From: Secundilactobacillus silagincola
GTDB lineage: Bacteria; Bacillota; Bacilli; Lactobacillales; Lactobacillaceae
DNA: 64,000 bases
Assembly: GCF_002583405.1 (NCBI RefSeq)
Contig: NZ_BCMJ01000003.1
Location: forward strand, 248,001 to 312,000
Reading direction: 5' to 3'
Positions 26,265 to 34,472 of this stretch are shown piece by piece (position 1 is the first letter of the stretch; each line of letters opens with the position of its first letter). The notes beneath the pieces were generated by a model, which saw nothing but the letters and a program-made list of their open reading frames with translations, searched no databases and was not told the DNA's origin. Both the position numbers and the translations under genes were made by a program.

Positions 26265-28250
26265 TTATTTGGTTGATGCTGGCTCGTTATGAGCTTCATT
26301 TGCTAAATTACTATCGAGAATGCTGCCGTCTTCTTCCATAGTGAACGCAACGTTTTCTTCGATCCACTTACGCCTAGGTTCAACTTTATCGCCCATTAGG
26401 GTCGTGACTCGACGTTCAGCTAATGCGGCATCATCGATCCGGACCCGAACCAGCGTCCGGCCTTCAGGATTCATGGTTGTTTCCCAGAGCTGTTCTGCAT
26501 CCATTTCACCAAGACCCTTGAACCGCTGTAGTTTATAGCCCTTTAATCCCTTAGTCTTAGTAGCCAGTTCTTCATCAGTCCAAGCATATTCGTCAACTTG
26601 TTTCTTACCGTTACCCTTTTGGATCATGTACAGTGGTGGTAAAGCAATGTAGACGCGGCCGGCATTGATCATTGGTCGCATGTACTTGTAGAAGAAGGTC
26701 AGCAGTAAAATTTGAATATGGGCACCATCATCATCGGCATCAGTCATAATAATGATTTTATCGTAGTTGGCATCTTCAATGTTAAATTCAGAGCCAACGC
26801 CAGCACCGATGGTATAAATCATGGCATTCAGTTCTTCGTTTTTCATGACGTCTTCCAACTTGGCTTTTTCCGTGTTCAAAACTTTACCACGTAAGGGTAA
26901 AATTGCTTGGAATTTACGGTTACGCCCCTGCTTAGCTGAACCACCGGCAGAATCACCTTCGACTAAGAATAACTCATTTTTATCTGCATTTTTAGATTGT
27001 GCCGGTGTTAATTTACCAGACAATAGCCGTTCCTTACGTTTATGTTTCTTACCAGAACGGGATTCATCCCGAGCTTTGCGGGCAGCTTCACGGGCAGTCC
27101 GAGCACGCAACGACTTGTGAACCAGCATCTGCGCAAATTCACCGTTTTCCATCAGGTAGTAGCCGAGTTGTTCACTGACGACGTTATCAACGATGGCCCG
27201 GGCTTCTGGCGTCCCCAGCTTTTCTTTGGTTTGGCCCTCAAACTGCAGGATTTCTTCTGGTACCCGAAGTGAGATCACCGCAGAAAGACCTTCACGAACG
27301 TCAGAACCGTCCAGATTCTTATCTTTTTCCTTCAACAAGCCCACTTTACGGGCATATTCGTTAAAAGCCTTCGTCCACGCACTGCGCATCCCAGCTTCAT
27401 GAGTCCCACCATCTGGCGTACGGACGTTGTTAACAAACGACAGCAGGTTTTCTGAATAGCCATCGTTATACTGAGCGGCAACTTCGACTTCAACACCTTG
27501 CTTACTGCCATCAAAGTACATGATGTCGCCAAGGGTTTCCTTATCTTCATTCAAGTAGGCAACGAATTCCTTGATGCCTTCTTCGTAATGGAAGACTTCT
27601 TCGCGTTCCTGATTCTGCCGCTTATCCGTCAGCGTGATTTTAACACCCTTCAGCAAAAAAGCAGATTCCCGAAGCCGTTCAGACAGCGTATTAAAGTTAA
27701 ATACGGTCGTAGTGAAAATAGAACTGTCTGGTTTGAAATGAATCTTCGTTCCAGTTGGTTTACGGGTATTGCCCTTCTTGATCAAGGTTGTGATGGGGTG
27801 ACCACCATCCTCAAACTGCTGTTCGTACATTTTGCCGTCACGAACAATGTTAACGGTCAATTCTGAAGACAGTGCGTTTACCACACTAGCCCCAACACCG
27901 TGCAGGCCACCAGAGGTTTTATAGCCGCCTTGGCCAAACTTACCACCAGCATGCAGCACCGTTAAGATCACTTCAGGTGTTGGTTTCCCTGAGGCGTGCA
28001 TCCCGACTGGCATACCACGACCATGATCGGTGACGGTGATGCTGTTATCAGCTTCAATGACCACGCTGATCTCATCCCCGTAACCGGCTAAAGCTTCATC
28101 CACCGCGTTATCGACTATTTCGTAAACTAAATGATGCAGTCCACGAGCATCAGTAGAACCAATGTACATCCCTGGGCGTTTTCGAACGGCCTCAAGTCCT
28201 TCTAGAACCTGAATCGATGAATCATCATAAGTTGCTTTTTTTCTCGGCAC
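26265..28250 (-). CDS. parE: DNA topoisomerase IV subunit B
   Basis: About 661 residues. The GHKL ATPase domain shows VRKRPGMYIGSTDARGLHHL, EIVDNAVDEALAGYG and GLHGVGASVVNALS. The Toprim domain shows LVEGDSAGGSAKQGRNRKFQ, LPLRGKVLNTEKA and DADDDGAHI. GTG 28250 is taken as start, eight bases after AAAGGAG; upstream TTGs would overlap that site. It is first in the parE-parC operon and divergent from plsY, a common arrangement in lactobacilli. Confidence 0.97.
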   Translation of the reverse strand: MPRKKATYDDSSIQVLEGLEAVRKRPGMYIGSTDARGLHHLVYEIVDNAVDEALAGYGDEISVVIEADNSITVTDHGRGMPVGMHASGKPTPEVILTVLHAGGKFGQGGYKTSGGLHGVGASVVNALSSELTVNIVRDGKMYEQQFEDGGHPITTLIKKGNTRKPTGTKIHFKPDSSIFTTTVFNFNTLSERLRESAFLLKGVKITLTDKRQNQEREEVFHYEEGIKEFVAYLNEDKETLGDIMYFDGSKQGVEVEVAAQYNDGYSENLLSFVNNVRTPDGGTHEAGMRSAWTKAFNEYARKVGLLKEKDKNLDGSDVREGLSAVISLRVPEEILQFEGQTKEKLGTPEARAIVDNVVSEQLGYYLMENGEFAQMLVHKSLRARTAREAARKARDESRSGKKHKRKERLLSGKLTPAQSKNADKNELFLVEGDSAGGSAKQGRNRKFQAILPLRGKVLNTEKAKLEDVMKNEELNAMIYTIGAGVGSEFNIEDANYDKIIIMTDADDDGAHIQILLLTFFYKYMRPMINAGRVYIALPPLYMIQKGNGKKQVDEYAWTDEELATKTKGLKGYKLQRFKGLGEMDAEQLWETTMNPEGRTLVRVRIDDAALAERRVTTLMGDKVEPRRKWIEENVAFTMEEDGSILDSNLANEAHNEPASTK

Positions 28251-28283
28251 CAAAAAGACTCCTTTCAACTTTTAATTACGATT

Positions 28284-28346
28284 TTGACTTAGAATTCATG
28301 ATAACGATAAAATTATTCTGTAATGCAGTAGGAAACATGCTAAAAT
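28284..28346 (+). promoter_or_regulatory. Candidate promoters for plsY
   Basis: TTGACT (28284-28289) with TAAAAT (28308-28313), spacer 18. A second extended -10 (TG-C-TAAAAT, hexamer 28341-28346) lies closer to the gene. Which is used cannot be told. Confidence 0.5.
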
Positions 28347-28387
28347 ATTAGCCGTGACACGTCATCATGACAATGGAGGAATGAAAC

Positions 28388-29029
28388 TTGAAACTCGCAC
28401 TTTTATTATTAATTGCCTACCTCTTAGGCGCGATTCCAAACGGTGTCTGGATCGGCAAGGGATTCTTTCACACCGATATCAGACAAGCTGGTTCTGGCAA
28501 CATCGGTACCACGAATACATACCGTGTATTAGGTCCGATTGCTGGCACCGCCGTTTTAATCTTAGATTTAGCAAAGGGAACGGTAGCAACCTTACTACCA
28601 GTATGGTTCCTGCATATCAGCCTCAGTCAGCATTCGCCCATGCTTTTGCTCTTCGGCTTCATGGCGATTCTCGGCCACACCGTTTCGATCTTTGATCACT
28701 TTAAGGGTGGCAAGGCCGTTGCCACCAGCGCGGGCATGTTACTCGCTTACAATCCACTGCTCTTTGTAATCGCGTCAGTGTGTTTTGTTAGCCTTATCTA
28801 TTTAACCAGCATGGTTAGCCTTGCGTCAATGGTTAGTTTTACGATTATCACCATTTTATGCTTCGTGATTCAGGATTGGTACCTATCTGCATTGGCAGTT
28901 TGCTTGACTATCTTTGTTTATTGGCGTCATCGGTCAAACATCAAACGAATCTTGAATGGCACGGAAAACATGGTTTCATTTGGTCTAGGAAACAAGCGGC
29001 GACAACGTCAGCAACAAAATAAGGACTGA
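28388..29029 (+). CDS. plsY: Acyl-phosphate:glycerol-3-phosphate acyltransferase
   Basis: 213 residues, five membrane segments. PlsY makes lysophosphatidic acid from acyl phosphate in the inner membrane, the first committed step of phospholipid synthesis. The three motifs are visible: IRQAGSGNIGTTNTYRVLG, the glycine-rich KGGKAVATSAG, and NGTENMVSFG near the C terminus. TTG 28388 follows GGAGGAATGAAAC. The C terminus is basic (NKRRQRQQQNKD). Divergent from parE. Confidence 0.95.
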   Translation: MKLALLLLIAYLLGAIPNGVWIGKGFFHTDIRQAGSGNIGTTNTYRVLGPIAGTAVLILDLAKGTVATLLPVWFLHISLSQHSPMLLLFGFMAILGHTVSIFDHFKGGKAVATSAGMLLAYNPLLFVIASVCFVSLIYLTSMVSLASMVSFTIITILCFVIQDWYLSALAVCLTIFVYWRHRSNIKRILNGTENMVSFGLGNKRRQRQQQNKD

Positions 29030-29068
29030 TGATCGTTGCATCACAGATACTATCTTATAAGCAAAAGC

Positions 29069-29109
29069 AGAGCTATGTCAAAATGATTTTTTGGCATAGC
29101 TCTTTTTTT
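29069..29109. terminator. Terminator between plsY and the epimerase gene
   Basis: AGAGCTATG-CA-AAA pairs with TTT-TG-CATAGCTCTTTTTTT. It serves plsY, and possibly the convergent epimerase gene. Confidence 0.85.
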
Positions 29110-29119
29110 GAGTAAAATT

Positions 29120-30001
29120 TTAGAAAAAGCGGATCTGAAAACCGACGTTAAATGATTCTTTAGGGCCTGCAGTATGGATGCTCATCTTATGAATGAAATC
29201 ACCATCGCTATCAACGTTGTCCGCAATCCCCCACCATGGTTCCAAGCAAACAAACGGTGCCCGCTTAGGATAAGGTGACCAGATGCCAACGTATGGGGCA
29301 TCTTGCAGCGTCAGTGCCACACCATGATCGTTAAGTCTTGTGCTGAGCATCAACGTGGTCTCAACGTGATCTAAGTCCAAGATCAAAGCATCCTGATTAA
29401 ATAAATCGTGATCCAATACCATTGGTGTAGTTAAATTTAACGTTTTTTCGTGCTTCACGTCGTTGTACGGGCCAACTAATGGGATCTGCTGATAAGCTTT
29501 CTTAGGCGCAACCGTTACGGAGTAATCTGAAAAATCTCCATTACCAGGTTCTAGTGGTACATTAAATGCGGGATGACCACCGATTGAAAATGGCAGTGTC
29601 ACGTCACCACTAGGATTGGTCACCGTATAATGAACCGATAACATGTGTGCATCAAGGGTAAAAGTGACCTGTAACGTGAAATCAAAGGGAAATTTCTCCC
29701 GAGTCTCGTCGCTAGCTTCCAATTGAAAAACAGCGTGATCGTCTTCGTGTTCGATAACCATGAAATCCATGTCCCGCGCAAAACCGTGCTGAGTCATACG
29801 GTATGTCTGACCGTTCACGGTGTACTGGTCATCCTTCAGTCGACCAACGATTGGAAAGAGAACCGGTGCGTGGCGACCCCAGAATTTAGGATCCGCTTGC
29901 CACATATATTCAATCTGATCATCGACGCTCTTAACACTGGTCAATTCAGCGCCATGTTCGTTTATCTTAACCTGTAACTCGTCATTTTTAAGTTCAATCA
30001 C
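29120..30001 (-). CDS. Aldose 1-epimerase family protein, LacX-like
   Basis: 293 residues of the galactose mutarotase-like beta-sandwich fold. Motifs: HAPVLFPIVGRLKDDQY, MTQHGFARDMDF with the catalytic His, and PFSIGGHPAFNVPL. It is closer in length and motifs to the LacX/YeaD-like group than to classical GalM. It probably interconverts anomers of a sugar or sugar phosphate in the cytosol. The start MIELKNDELQ follows a run of weak sites. It is monocistronic, divergent from the alcohol dehydrogenase gene. Confidence 0.85.
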   Translation of the reverse strand: MIELKNDELQVKINEHGAELTSVKSVDDQIEYMWQADPKFWGRHAPVLFPIVGRLKDDQYTVNGQTYRMTQHGFARDMDFMVIEHEDDHAVFQLEASDETREKFPFDFTLQVTFTLDAHMLSVHYTVTNPSGDVTLPFSIGGHPAFNVPLEPGNGDFSDYSVTVAPKKAYQQIPLVGPYNDVKHEKTLNLTTPMVLDHDLFNQDALILDLDHVETTLMLSTRLNDHGVALTLQDAPYVGIWSPYPKRAPFVCLEPWWGIADNVDSDGDFIHKMSIHTAGPKESFNVGFQIRFF

Positions 30002-30114
30002 TGCTTAAACCCCATTTCTGATCAGTCTTCAAGATTAGTATAGACCATTAGCTGGCCCCTTTCAATAACTGAGCTCAGTTTAACTAATCTAGAGGTTAAT
30101 GCAAAGCCATCAGC

Positions 30115-30143
30115 TTGCGAAGTCTTCTGAACCTGACTACAAT
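30115..30143 (+). promoter_or_regulatory. Promoter of the alcohol dehydrogenase gene
   Basis: TTGCGA (30115-30120), 17-bp spacer, TACAAT (30138-30143), about 40 bases before ATG 30186. Confidence 0.6.
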
Positions 30144-30185
30144 GAAATTAACTTGAAAGCTAATCTTTCACAAGAGGCGATAAAT

Positions 30186-31232
30186 ATGTCTAAAGCAGTT
30201 TCTAATTTACCAACCACCATGCGAGCTTGGGCGGTTACTGAGCCAGGTCCCATCGATGGTAAGAAAAGCCCACTAGCGTTTACGACGAAACCCGTGCCTA
30301 CTCCTCAACGAGGCGAAGTTTTAGTGCGAGTGTTAACTTGTGGCGTCTGTCACACGGATCTTCACGTGTCTGAGGGCGATTTACCTGTTCATCAAGAACA
30401 CGTTACCCCCGGTCACGAAATCGTCGGAGAAGTGGTTGCAATTGGCCCTGACGCACAGCGGTTTGAACTGGGTGACCGCATCGGGGTGCCTTGGCTTCGG
30501 TGGACCTGTGGCGTTTGCCAATACTGCCGTTCCGGTAGAGAAAATCTCTGTCCCAATTCGTTGTACACCGGCTGGGATCATGATGGTGGCTATGCCGAGT
30601 ACACCACGGTGCCTGAAGGTTTTGCCTACCGTATTCCAGAACGGTTCGATTCGCAAACCGCTTCACCCCTGCTCTGCGCGGGAATTATTGGCTACCGGGC
30701 TTTTCGCCGGGCTAACGTGCCGGCTGGTGGCCGTCTTGGACTATACGGTTTTGGCGGTTCTGCTCACATCACAGCTCAATTGGCCATTGATCAAGGCATT
30801 GAAGTCCACGTTTTAACTCGTGGTAAAGATGCCCGGAAGTTTGCTCTATCATTAGGTGCTAAATCGGCCGCGGGAGCTTATGATCTGCCACCTGTCAAAC
30901 TGGATTCTTCAATTATTTTTGCCCCAGTCGGTGACATCGTCCCCAAGGCACTTGAAGGGTTGGTTCCTGGTGGCACCTTGGCTTTAGCCGGGATTCACTT
31001 AACCGATATTCCACAGTTAAACTATCAAGATCATATTTTTCACGAAAAGAATTTGACTAGTGTTGAATCCAATACTCGGTCTGATGGTGAAGAATTCTTA
31101 AAACTGGCAGACCGGTTAGATATTCATCCAGAAACCACACCATATGCCTTTGACAAAGCGGATGAAGCTTTACGCTACGTTAAAAAGGGCGATATTCGTG
31201 GTGCTTGTGTTTTGAAGATTGGTGAAGATTAG
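30186..31232 (+). CDS. Zinc-dependent alcohol dehydrogenase family protein
   Basis: About 348 residues of the MDR superfamily. Catalytic zinc ligands lie in CGVCHTDLH and PGHEIVGEV. The structural zinc site is CGVCQYCRSGRENLC. The nucleotide-binding part is LGLYGFGGSAHITAQLA. The closest familiar group is the AdhP/YjgB-like NAD(P)-dependent alcohol/aldehyde dehydrogenases. ATG 30186 (MSKAVSNL) has AGAGG upstream; an in-frame ATG at 30099 lies upstream of the promoter and is not used. It is monocistronic and followed by a nested-hairpin repeat. Confidence 0.88.
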   Translation: MSKAVSNLPTTMRAWAVTEPGPIDGKKSPLAFTTKPVPTPQRGEVLVRVLTCGVCHTDLHVSEGDLPVHQEHVTPGHEIVGEVVAIGPDAQRFELGDRIGVPWLRWTCGVCQYCRSGRENLCPNSLYTGWDHDGGYAEYTTVPEGFAYRIPERFDSQTASPLLCAGIIGYRAFRRANVPAGGRLGLYGFGGSAHITAQLAIDQGIEVHVLTRGKDARKFALSLGAKSAAGAYDLPPVKLDSSIIFAPVGDIVPKALEGLVPGGTLALAGIHLTDIPQLNYQDHIFHEKNLTSVESNTRSDGEEFLKLADRLDIHPETTPYAFDKADEALRYVKKGDIRGACVLKIGED

Positions 31233-31233
31233 A

Positions 31234-31340
31234 GTGTGACATAACTCGGTAGATTCCAGAATTTAACGCAAAAAAACGTATTCCGTCGAACTTTGTCGGA
31301 ATACGTTTTTTTTGCGTTAAATGGCCGGAATCTGTGTTGT
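31234..31340. repeat. Nested-hairpin intergenic repeat, copy 1
   Basis: It begins GTGTGACATAACTCGGT two bases after the adh stop. Outer arm AGATTCC (31251) pairs with GGAATCT (31327-31333); the second arm ATTTAACG pairs with CGTTAAAT; the inner arm ACGTATTCCG pairs with CGGAATACGT. The loop includes CGAACTTTG. A and T tracts flank the inner stem, so it can act as a bidirectional terminator between adh and hslU. A second copy is at 55401. Confidence 0.85.
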
Positions 31341-31472
31341 GGCGCAGGTTTAGACTAGATTAAAGTATTGAGCAAAAGTAAACTTTAAGTTGTCTTTAAG
31401 TCAAGAAGCCAAATAACATTTTTATCAATATAGACTTATATCATAGATTTTTGTGTTGATGCGATTGTCAAA

Positions 31473-32885
31473 TTAAAGGATATAACGTGACAAATCCTTG
31501 TTCTTAACAATGTTGCCGATCTTGTCATTCACGTAACTTTCAGTGATGGTAATGTCACCCATCTGCATATCTGGCCCTTCATAAAGCAGGTCTTCCAGCA
31601 GTTTTTCAAGCACCGTGTGTAACCGTCGTGCACCAATGTTTTGGTTCTCATGGTTCAGCTGGTAAGCCAGCTCAGCGATTCGGTTGATGGCTTCAATGGT
31701 GAAGGTCACCTTAATGTTATCCGTGCCAATTAAAGCAATATACTGCTTAACTAAAGCGTTATTAGGCTCCGTCAAAATCTTAACAAAGTCTTCCTGGCTT
31801 AATTCATCCAGTTCAACCCGAATTGGGAAACGGCCTTGCAGTTCAGCGATCAAATCACTGGGTTTGCTTTCAGCAAAGGCCCCAGCAGCGATGAACAGAA
31901 TGTGATCAGTATTAATGGCACCGTACTTGGTCTGAACTTGAGTACCTTCAACGATTGGTAAAATATCACGTTGAACACCTTCACGGGAAACTTCGCCACT
32001 GTTTTTGTCAGATTTCGAAGTAATTTTATCGATTTCATCGATGAAAATAATCCCCGTGTTTTGGGCCCGTTCAATGGCAGCGTGGTTGATATCCGCGTCG
32101 TTAACCAAGGTTTCAGACTCTTCTTGAATTAAAATCTCACGTGCTTCAGAAACTGGAACGGTTCGCTTGATCCGCTTCTTAGGCATCATTTGGCCTAAAG
32201 TCGAGCTTAAGTCGATACCCATCTGATTCATCATCGGGTTATTGCCAGCCATGGCTTGTTGTGGATCATCCATTTCGATTTCAACTTCGGAGTTTTCCAA
32301 TAAACCGTGAGCCAGTTGATCAGAAACCGACATACGCTGATTCTTGACCTCGTCGGTAACTTCTTCTTTTGGCTGCTCAGCAGTTGGCATGTCACCCTTT
32401 TGCATCTGAGAAAACATGTTCATCAAGTTTGAAAAATCGGCTTGTTGATTTTGCTTCGGCTTTTTACCGGGAACTAATAACTTCACTAACCGGTTGTTAG
32501 CCCGTTTAGTGGCTTCAGCACGGACGTTTTCAAACTCGTTGTCCTTTTCCATCTTAACGGAAACGTCAACCAGGTTACGCACCATGGACTCAACGTCGCC
32601 ACCAACATAACCAACTTCGGTGAATTTCGTGGCTTCAACTTTGACGAAGGGTGCCTTTACAATTTTAGCTAATCGACGTGCCAGTTCGGTTTTACCAACC
32701 CCAGTAGGTCCGATCATTAACATGTTTTTAGGTGTGATCTCTTCTTGCATGTCTTTTGACAGCTGCATGCGGCGGTAACGATTCCGTAAAGCAATCGCAA
32801 TCGACTTTTTAGCAGCGTCTTGGCCAATAATGTACTGATCAAGGAGCGAAACGATTTCACGTGGTGTTTTTGTAATTGGATCCAA
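31473..32885 (-). CDS. hslU: HslVU (ClpYQ) protease ATPase subunit
   Basis: 470 residues. AAA+ unfoldase: Walker A LMIGPTGVGKTELARRL, Walker B GIIFIDEIDKI, an intermediate I-domain rich in Met/Gln (about 130-240), sensor 2 region NIGARRLHTVLE, and the conserved C terminus SRYIL that inserts into HslV. It unfolds substrates for the HslV peptidase in the cytosol. It lies 23 bases after hslV in the xerC-hslV-hslU operon; the usual codY gene does not follow. Confidence 0.97.
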   Translation of the reverse strand: MDPITKTPREIVSLLDQYIIGQDAAKKSIAIALRNRYRRMQLSKDMQEEITPKNMLMIGPTGVGKTELARRLAKIVKAPFVKVEATKFTEVGYVGGDVESMVRNLVDVSVKMEKDNEFENVRAEATKRANNRLVKLLVPGKKPKQNQQADFSNLMNMFSQMQKGDMPTAEQPKEEVTDEVKNQRMSVSDQLAHGLLENSEVEIEMDDPQQAMAGNNPMMNQMGIDLSSTLGQMMPKKRIKRTVPVSEAREILIQEESETLVNDADINHAAIERAQNTGIIFIDEIDKITSKSDKNSGEVSREGVQRDILPIVEGTQVQTKYGAINTDHILFIAAGAFAESKPSDLIAELQGRFPIRVELDELSQEDFVKILTEPNNALVKQYIALIGTDNIKVTFTIEAINRIAELAYQLNHENQNIGARRLHTVLEKLLEDLLYEGPDMQMGDITITESYVNDKIGNIVKNKDLSRYIL

Positions 32886-32908
32886 ACAAATCCCTGCTTT
32901 CTGTTGGG

Positions 32909-33451
32909 TTATAATTCTTCGGAAATGATGTTGTGGTTCGTAAAGATATCGATGTCACCAGCAATGCTAATGGCAGTTTCGGCGATTTCTTTAGCACTCA
33001 TGTCTTTAGCGTGGTGGTGCAAAGCTGTGGCAGCTGCTTGAGCGAAATTACCACCGGAACCGATGGCTAAAATGTCATCGTCTGGTGCAATCACTTCACC
33101 GGAACCAGAAACCAGCAACATATCCTTATCATTCATGACGATCAATAGCGCTTCTAGTTTTTGTAAGTTTTGGTCTGAACGCCAGTCTTGAGCCAGTTCT
33201 ACGGCAGCCCGTTCCAGGTTGCCAGAGAATTCATTCAGACGTGCTTCGAATTTTTCTTCAAGTTTAAAGGCATCAGCCACACTGCCCGCAAAGCCAACGA
33301 CTACCTTATCGTTGTAAATGCGGCGTACTTTATGTGCAGTACCCTTCATAATTACTTTTTCGCCCATCGTAACTTGACCGTCTCCAGCCATAGCATTGTG
33401 CCCATTATGACGCACGGCAACGATGGTTGTTGCCTCAAATTTTACTGGCAT
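32909..33451 (-). CDS. hslV: HslVU (ClpYQ) protease peptidase subunit
   Basis: 180 residues, proteasome beta-type fold. The catalytic N-terminal Thr is in [20 protein letters not shown], here preceded by seven residues (MPVKFEA) that must be removed to expose it. In many bacteria only the initiator Met precedes this Thr. Other conserved parts: [20 protein letters not shown] and [18 protein letters not shown] 33451 is the only good start and has AGGGG upstream. Confidence 0.95.
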   Translation of the reverse strand: MPVKFEATTIVAVRHNGHNAMAGDGQVTMGEKVIMKGTAHKVRRIYNDKVVVGFAGSVADAFKLEEKFEARLNEFSGNLERAAVELAQDWRSDQNLQKLEALLIVMNDKDMLLVSGSGEVIAPDDDILAIGSGGNFAQAAATALHHHAKDMSAKEIAETAISIAGDIDIFTNHNIISEEL

Positions 33452-33470
33452 GTGTTAACCCCTGCTTTCT

Positions 33471-34382
33471 TTAATCATGAGTGGCGCGCGGAAAGTAACG
33501 CCGATAGTCACGCTGAAGCTGCGACTTAGTCACGTGAGTGTAGATCTGAGTTGTGGATAAACTACTGTGGCCCAAAAGCTCTTGCACGGTTCGTAAATCC
33601 GCGCCGTGGTTCAATAAATGCGTGGCAAAGGTATGCCGCAGCATATGCGGATGAATGTCACCCGTCAGACTGCTACGATCAATCATTTGATTCAAGACGT
33701 ATTCCACACCCGTAGATGTAATTGGATCGCCATAATGATTGATGAAAACCACCTCATGTGTTTTATGGTACTTTTGCATCAATGGCTCTCTCGCAGCCTT
33801 AAGATAAGTTTGCAGCGCGTCTTTAGCGTAGTGGCCAAAAGGCACGTAGCGCTCCTTATTGCCTTTACCATGAATCAACATTAGCTGACCGTCAAAATCG
33901 ACGGCGTTTAAGGTCAACCCACATAGTTCACTGACACGGATGCCAGTGGCATAAAGCACTTCAAGAATCGCAGAATCCCGCTTTGCTAACACGGGATCTG
34001 GATTTTCACCCGCTGCTTTAAACAGTGCCGTCATTTCCTTCTCATAGAAAAATCTGGGCAGTGGCTGTGAACGCTTCTTTAGCGTCACGTAGGCAAACGG
34101 ATTGACCTTAACCAGATCTTCGCGAATCAAGAAATCGTAAAACGACCTCAAACTGGAGATTTTTCGTGCAATGGTCGTTCGCGCCTTATGCTCGTCATAC
34201 AGCTGACTAAGATAAACTTGAACGTCCAGTTTCGACACTAACAGTAAATCAGTGTTGTCACCGGTATCGACTAAGAACTTTTGAAAAGCAGCCAGATCCT
34301 CACGGTAAGCCTTAACGGTCTCAGGTGAATACTGTCGTTCACTTTCCAGGTAGGTGATAAACAATTCAACTGGTGTTGCCAT
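33471..34382 (-). CDS. xerC: Tyrosine recombinase XerC
   Basis: About 303 residues. It has a SAM-like N domain (FITYLESERQYSPETVKAY) and a complete catalytic set: Arg in TGIRVSELCGL, Lys in GKGNKERYVP, HMLRH, LGH in LLGHSSLSTTQIYTH with the nucleophilic Tyr. It resolves chromosome dimers and sits in the standard topA-xerC-hslVU position. ATG 34382 follows GGAGG; an ATG at 34397 overlaps that site. The window also encodes a XerS-type recombinase (8549), so the division of labour is unclear. Confidence 0.93.
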   Translation of the reverse strand: MATPVELFITYLESERQYSPETVKAYREDLAAFQKFLVDTGDNTDLLLVSKLDVQVYLSQLYDEHKARTTIARKISSLRSFYDFLIREDLVKVNPFAYVTLKKRSQPLPRFFYEKEMTALFKAAGENPDPVLAKRDSAILEVLYATGIRVSELCGLTLNAVDFDGQLMLIHGKGNKERYVPFGHYAKDALQTYLKAAREPLMQKYHKTHEVVFINHYGDPITSTGVEYVLNQMIDRSSLTGDIHPHMLRHTFATHLLNHGADLRTVQELLGHSSLSTTQIYTHVTKSQLQRDYRRYFPRATHD

Positions 34383-34411
34383 GAGAATCGCCTCCATGAT
34401 TGTAATGTATC

Positions 34412-34452
34412 AAAAAACCAACCCTGATGCAACACATTTGGTCAAGGTTGGT
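34412..34452 (-). terminator. Terminator between topA and xerC
   Basis: On the minus strand ACCAACC pairs with GGTTGGT followed by a T run, with a long loop. It may only partly separate topA from xerC-hslVU. Confidence 0.7.
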
Positions 34453-34472
34453 CAAACTTAAACTTCTTATAA

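Noticed and set aside
24501-27866. Long plus-strand open frames opposite parC and parE
   Set aside because: They lie antisense to strongly conserved genes, have no ribosome sites and encode no recognisable protein.
30381-30816. Overlapping frames in both strands within the alcohol dehydrogenase gene
   Set aside because: GC-rich codon usage of the real gene creates shadows; no start signals or homology.
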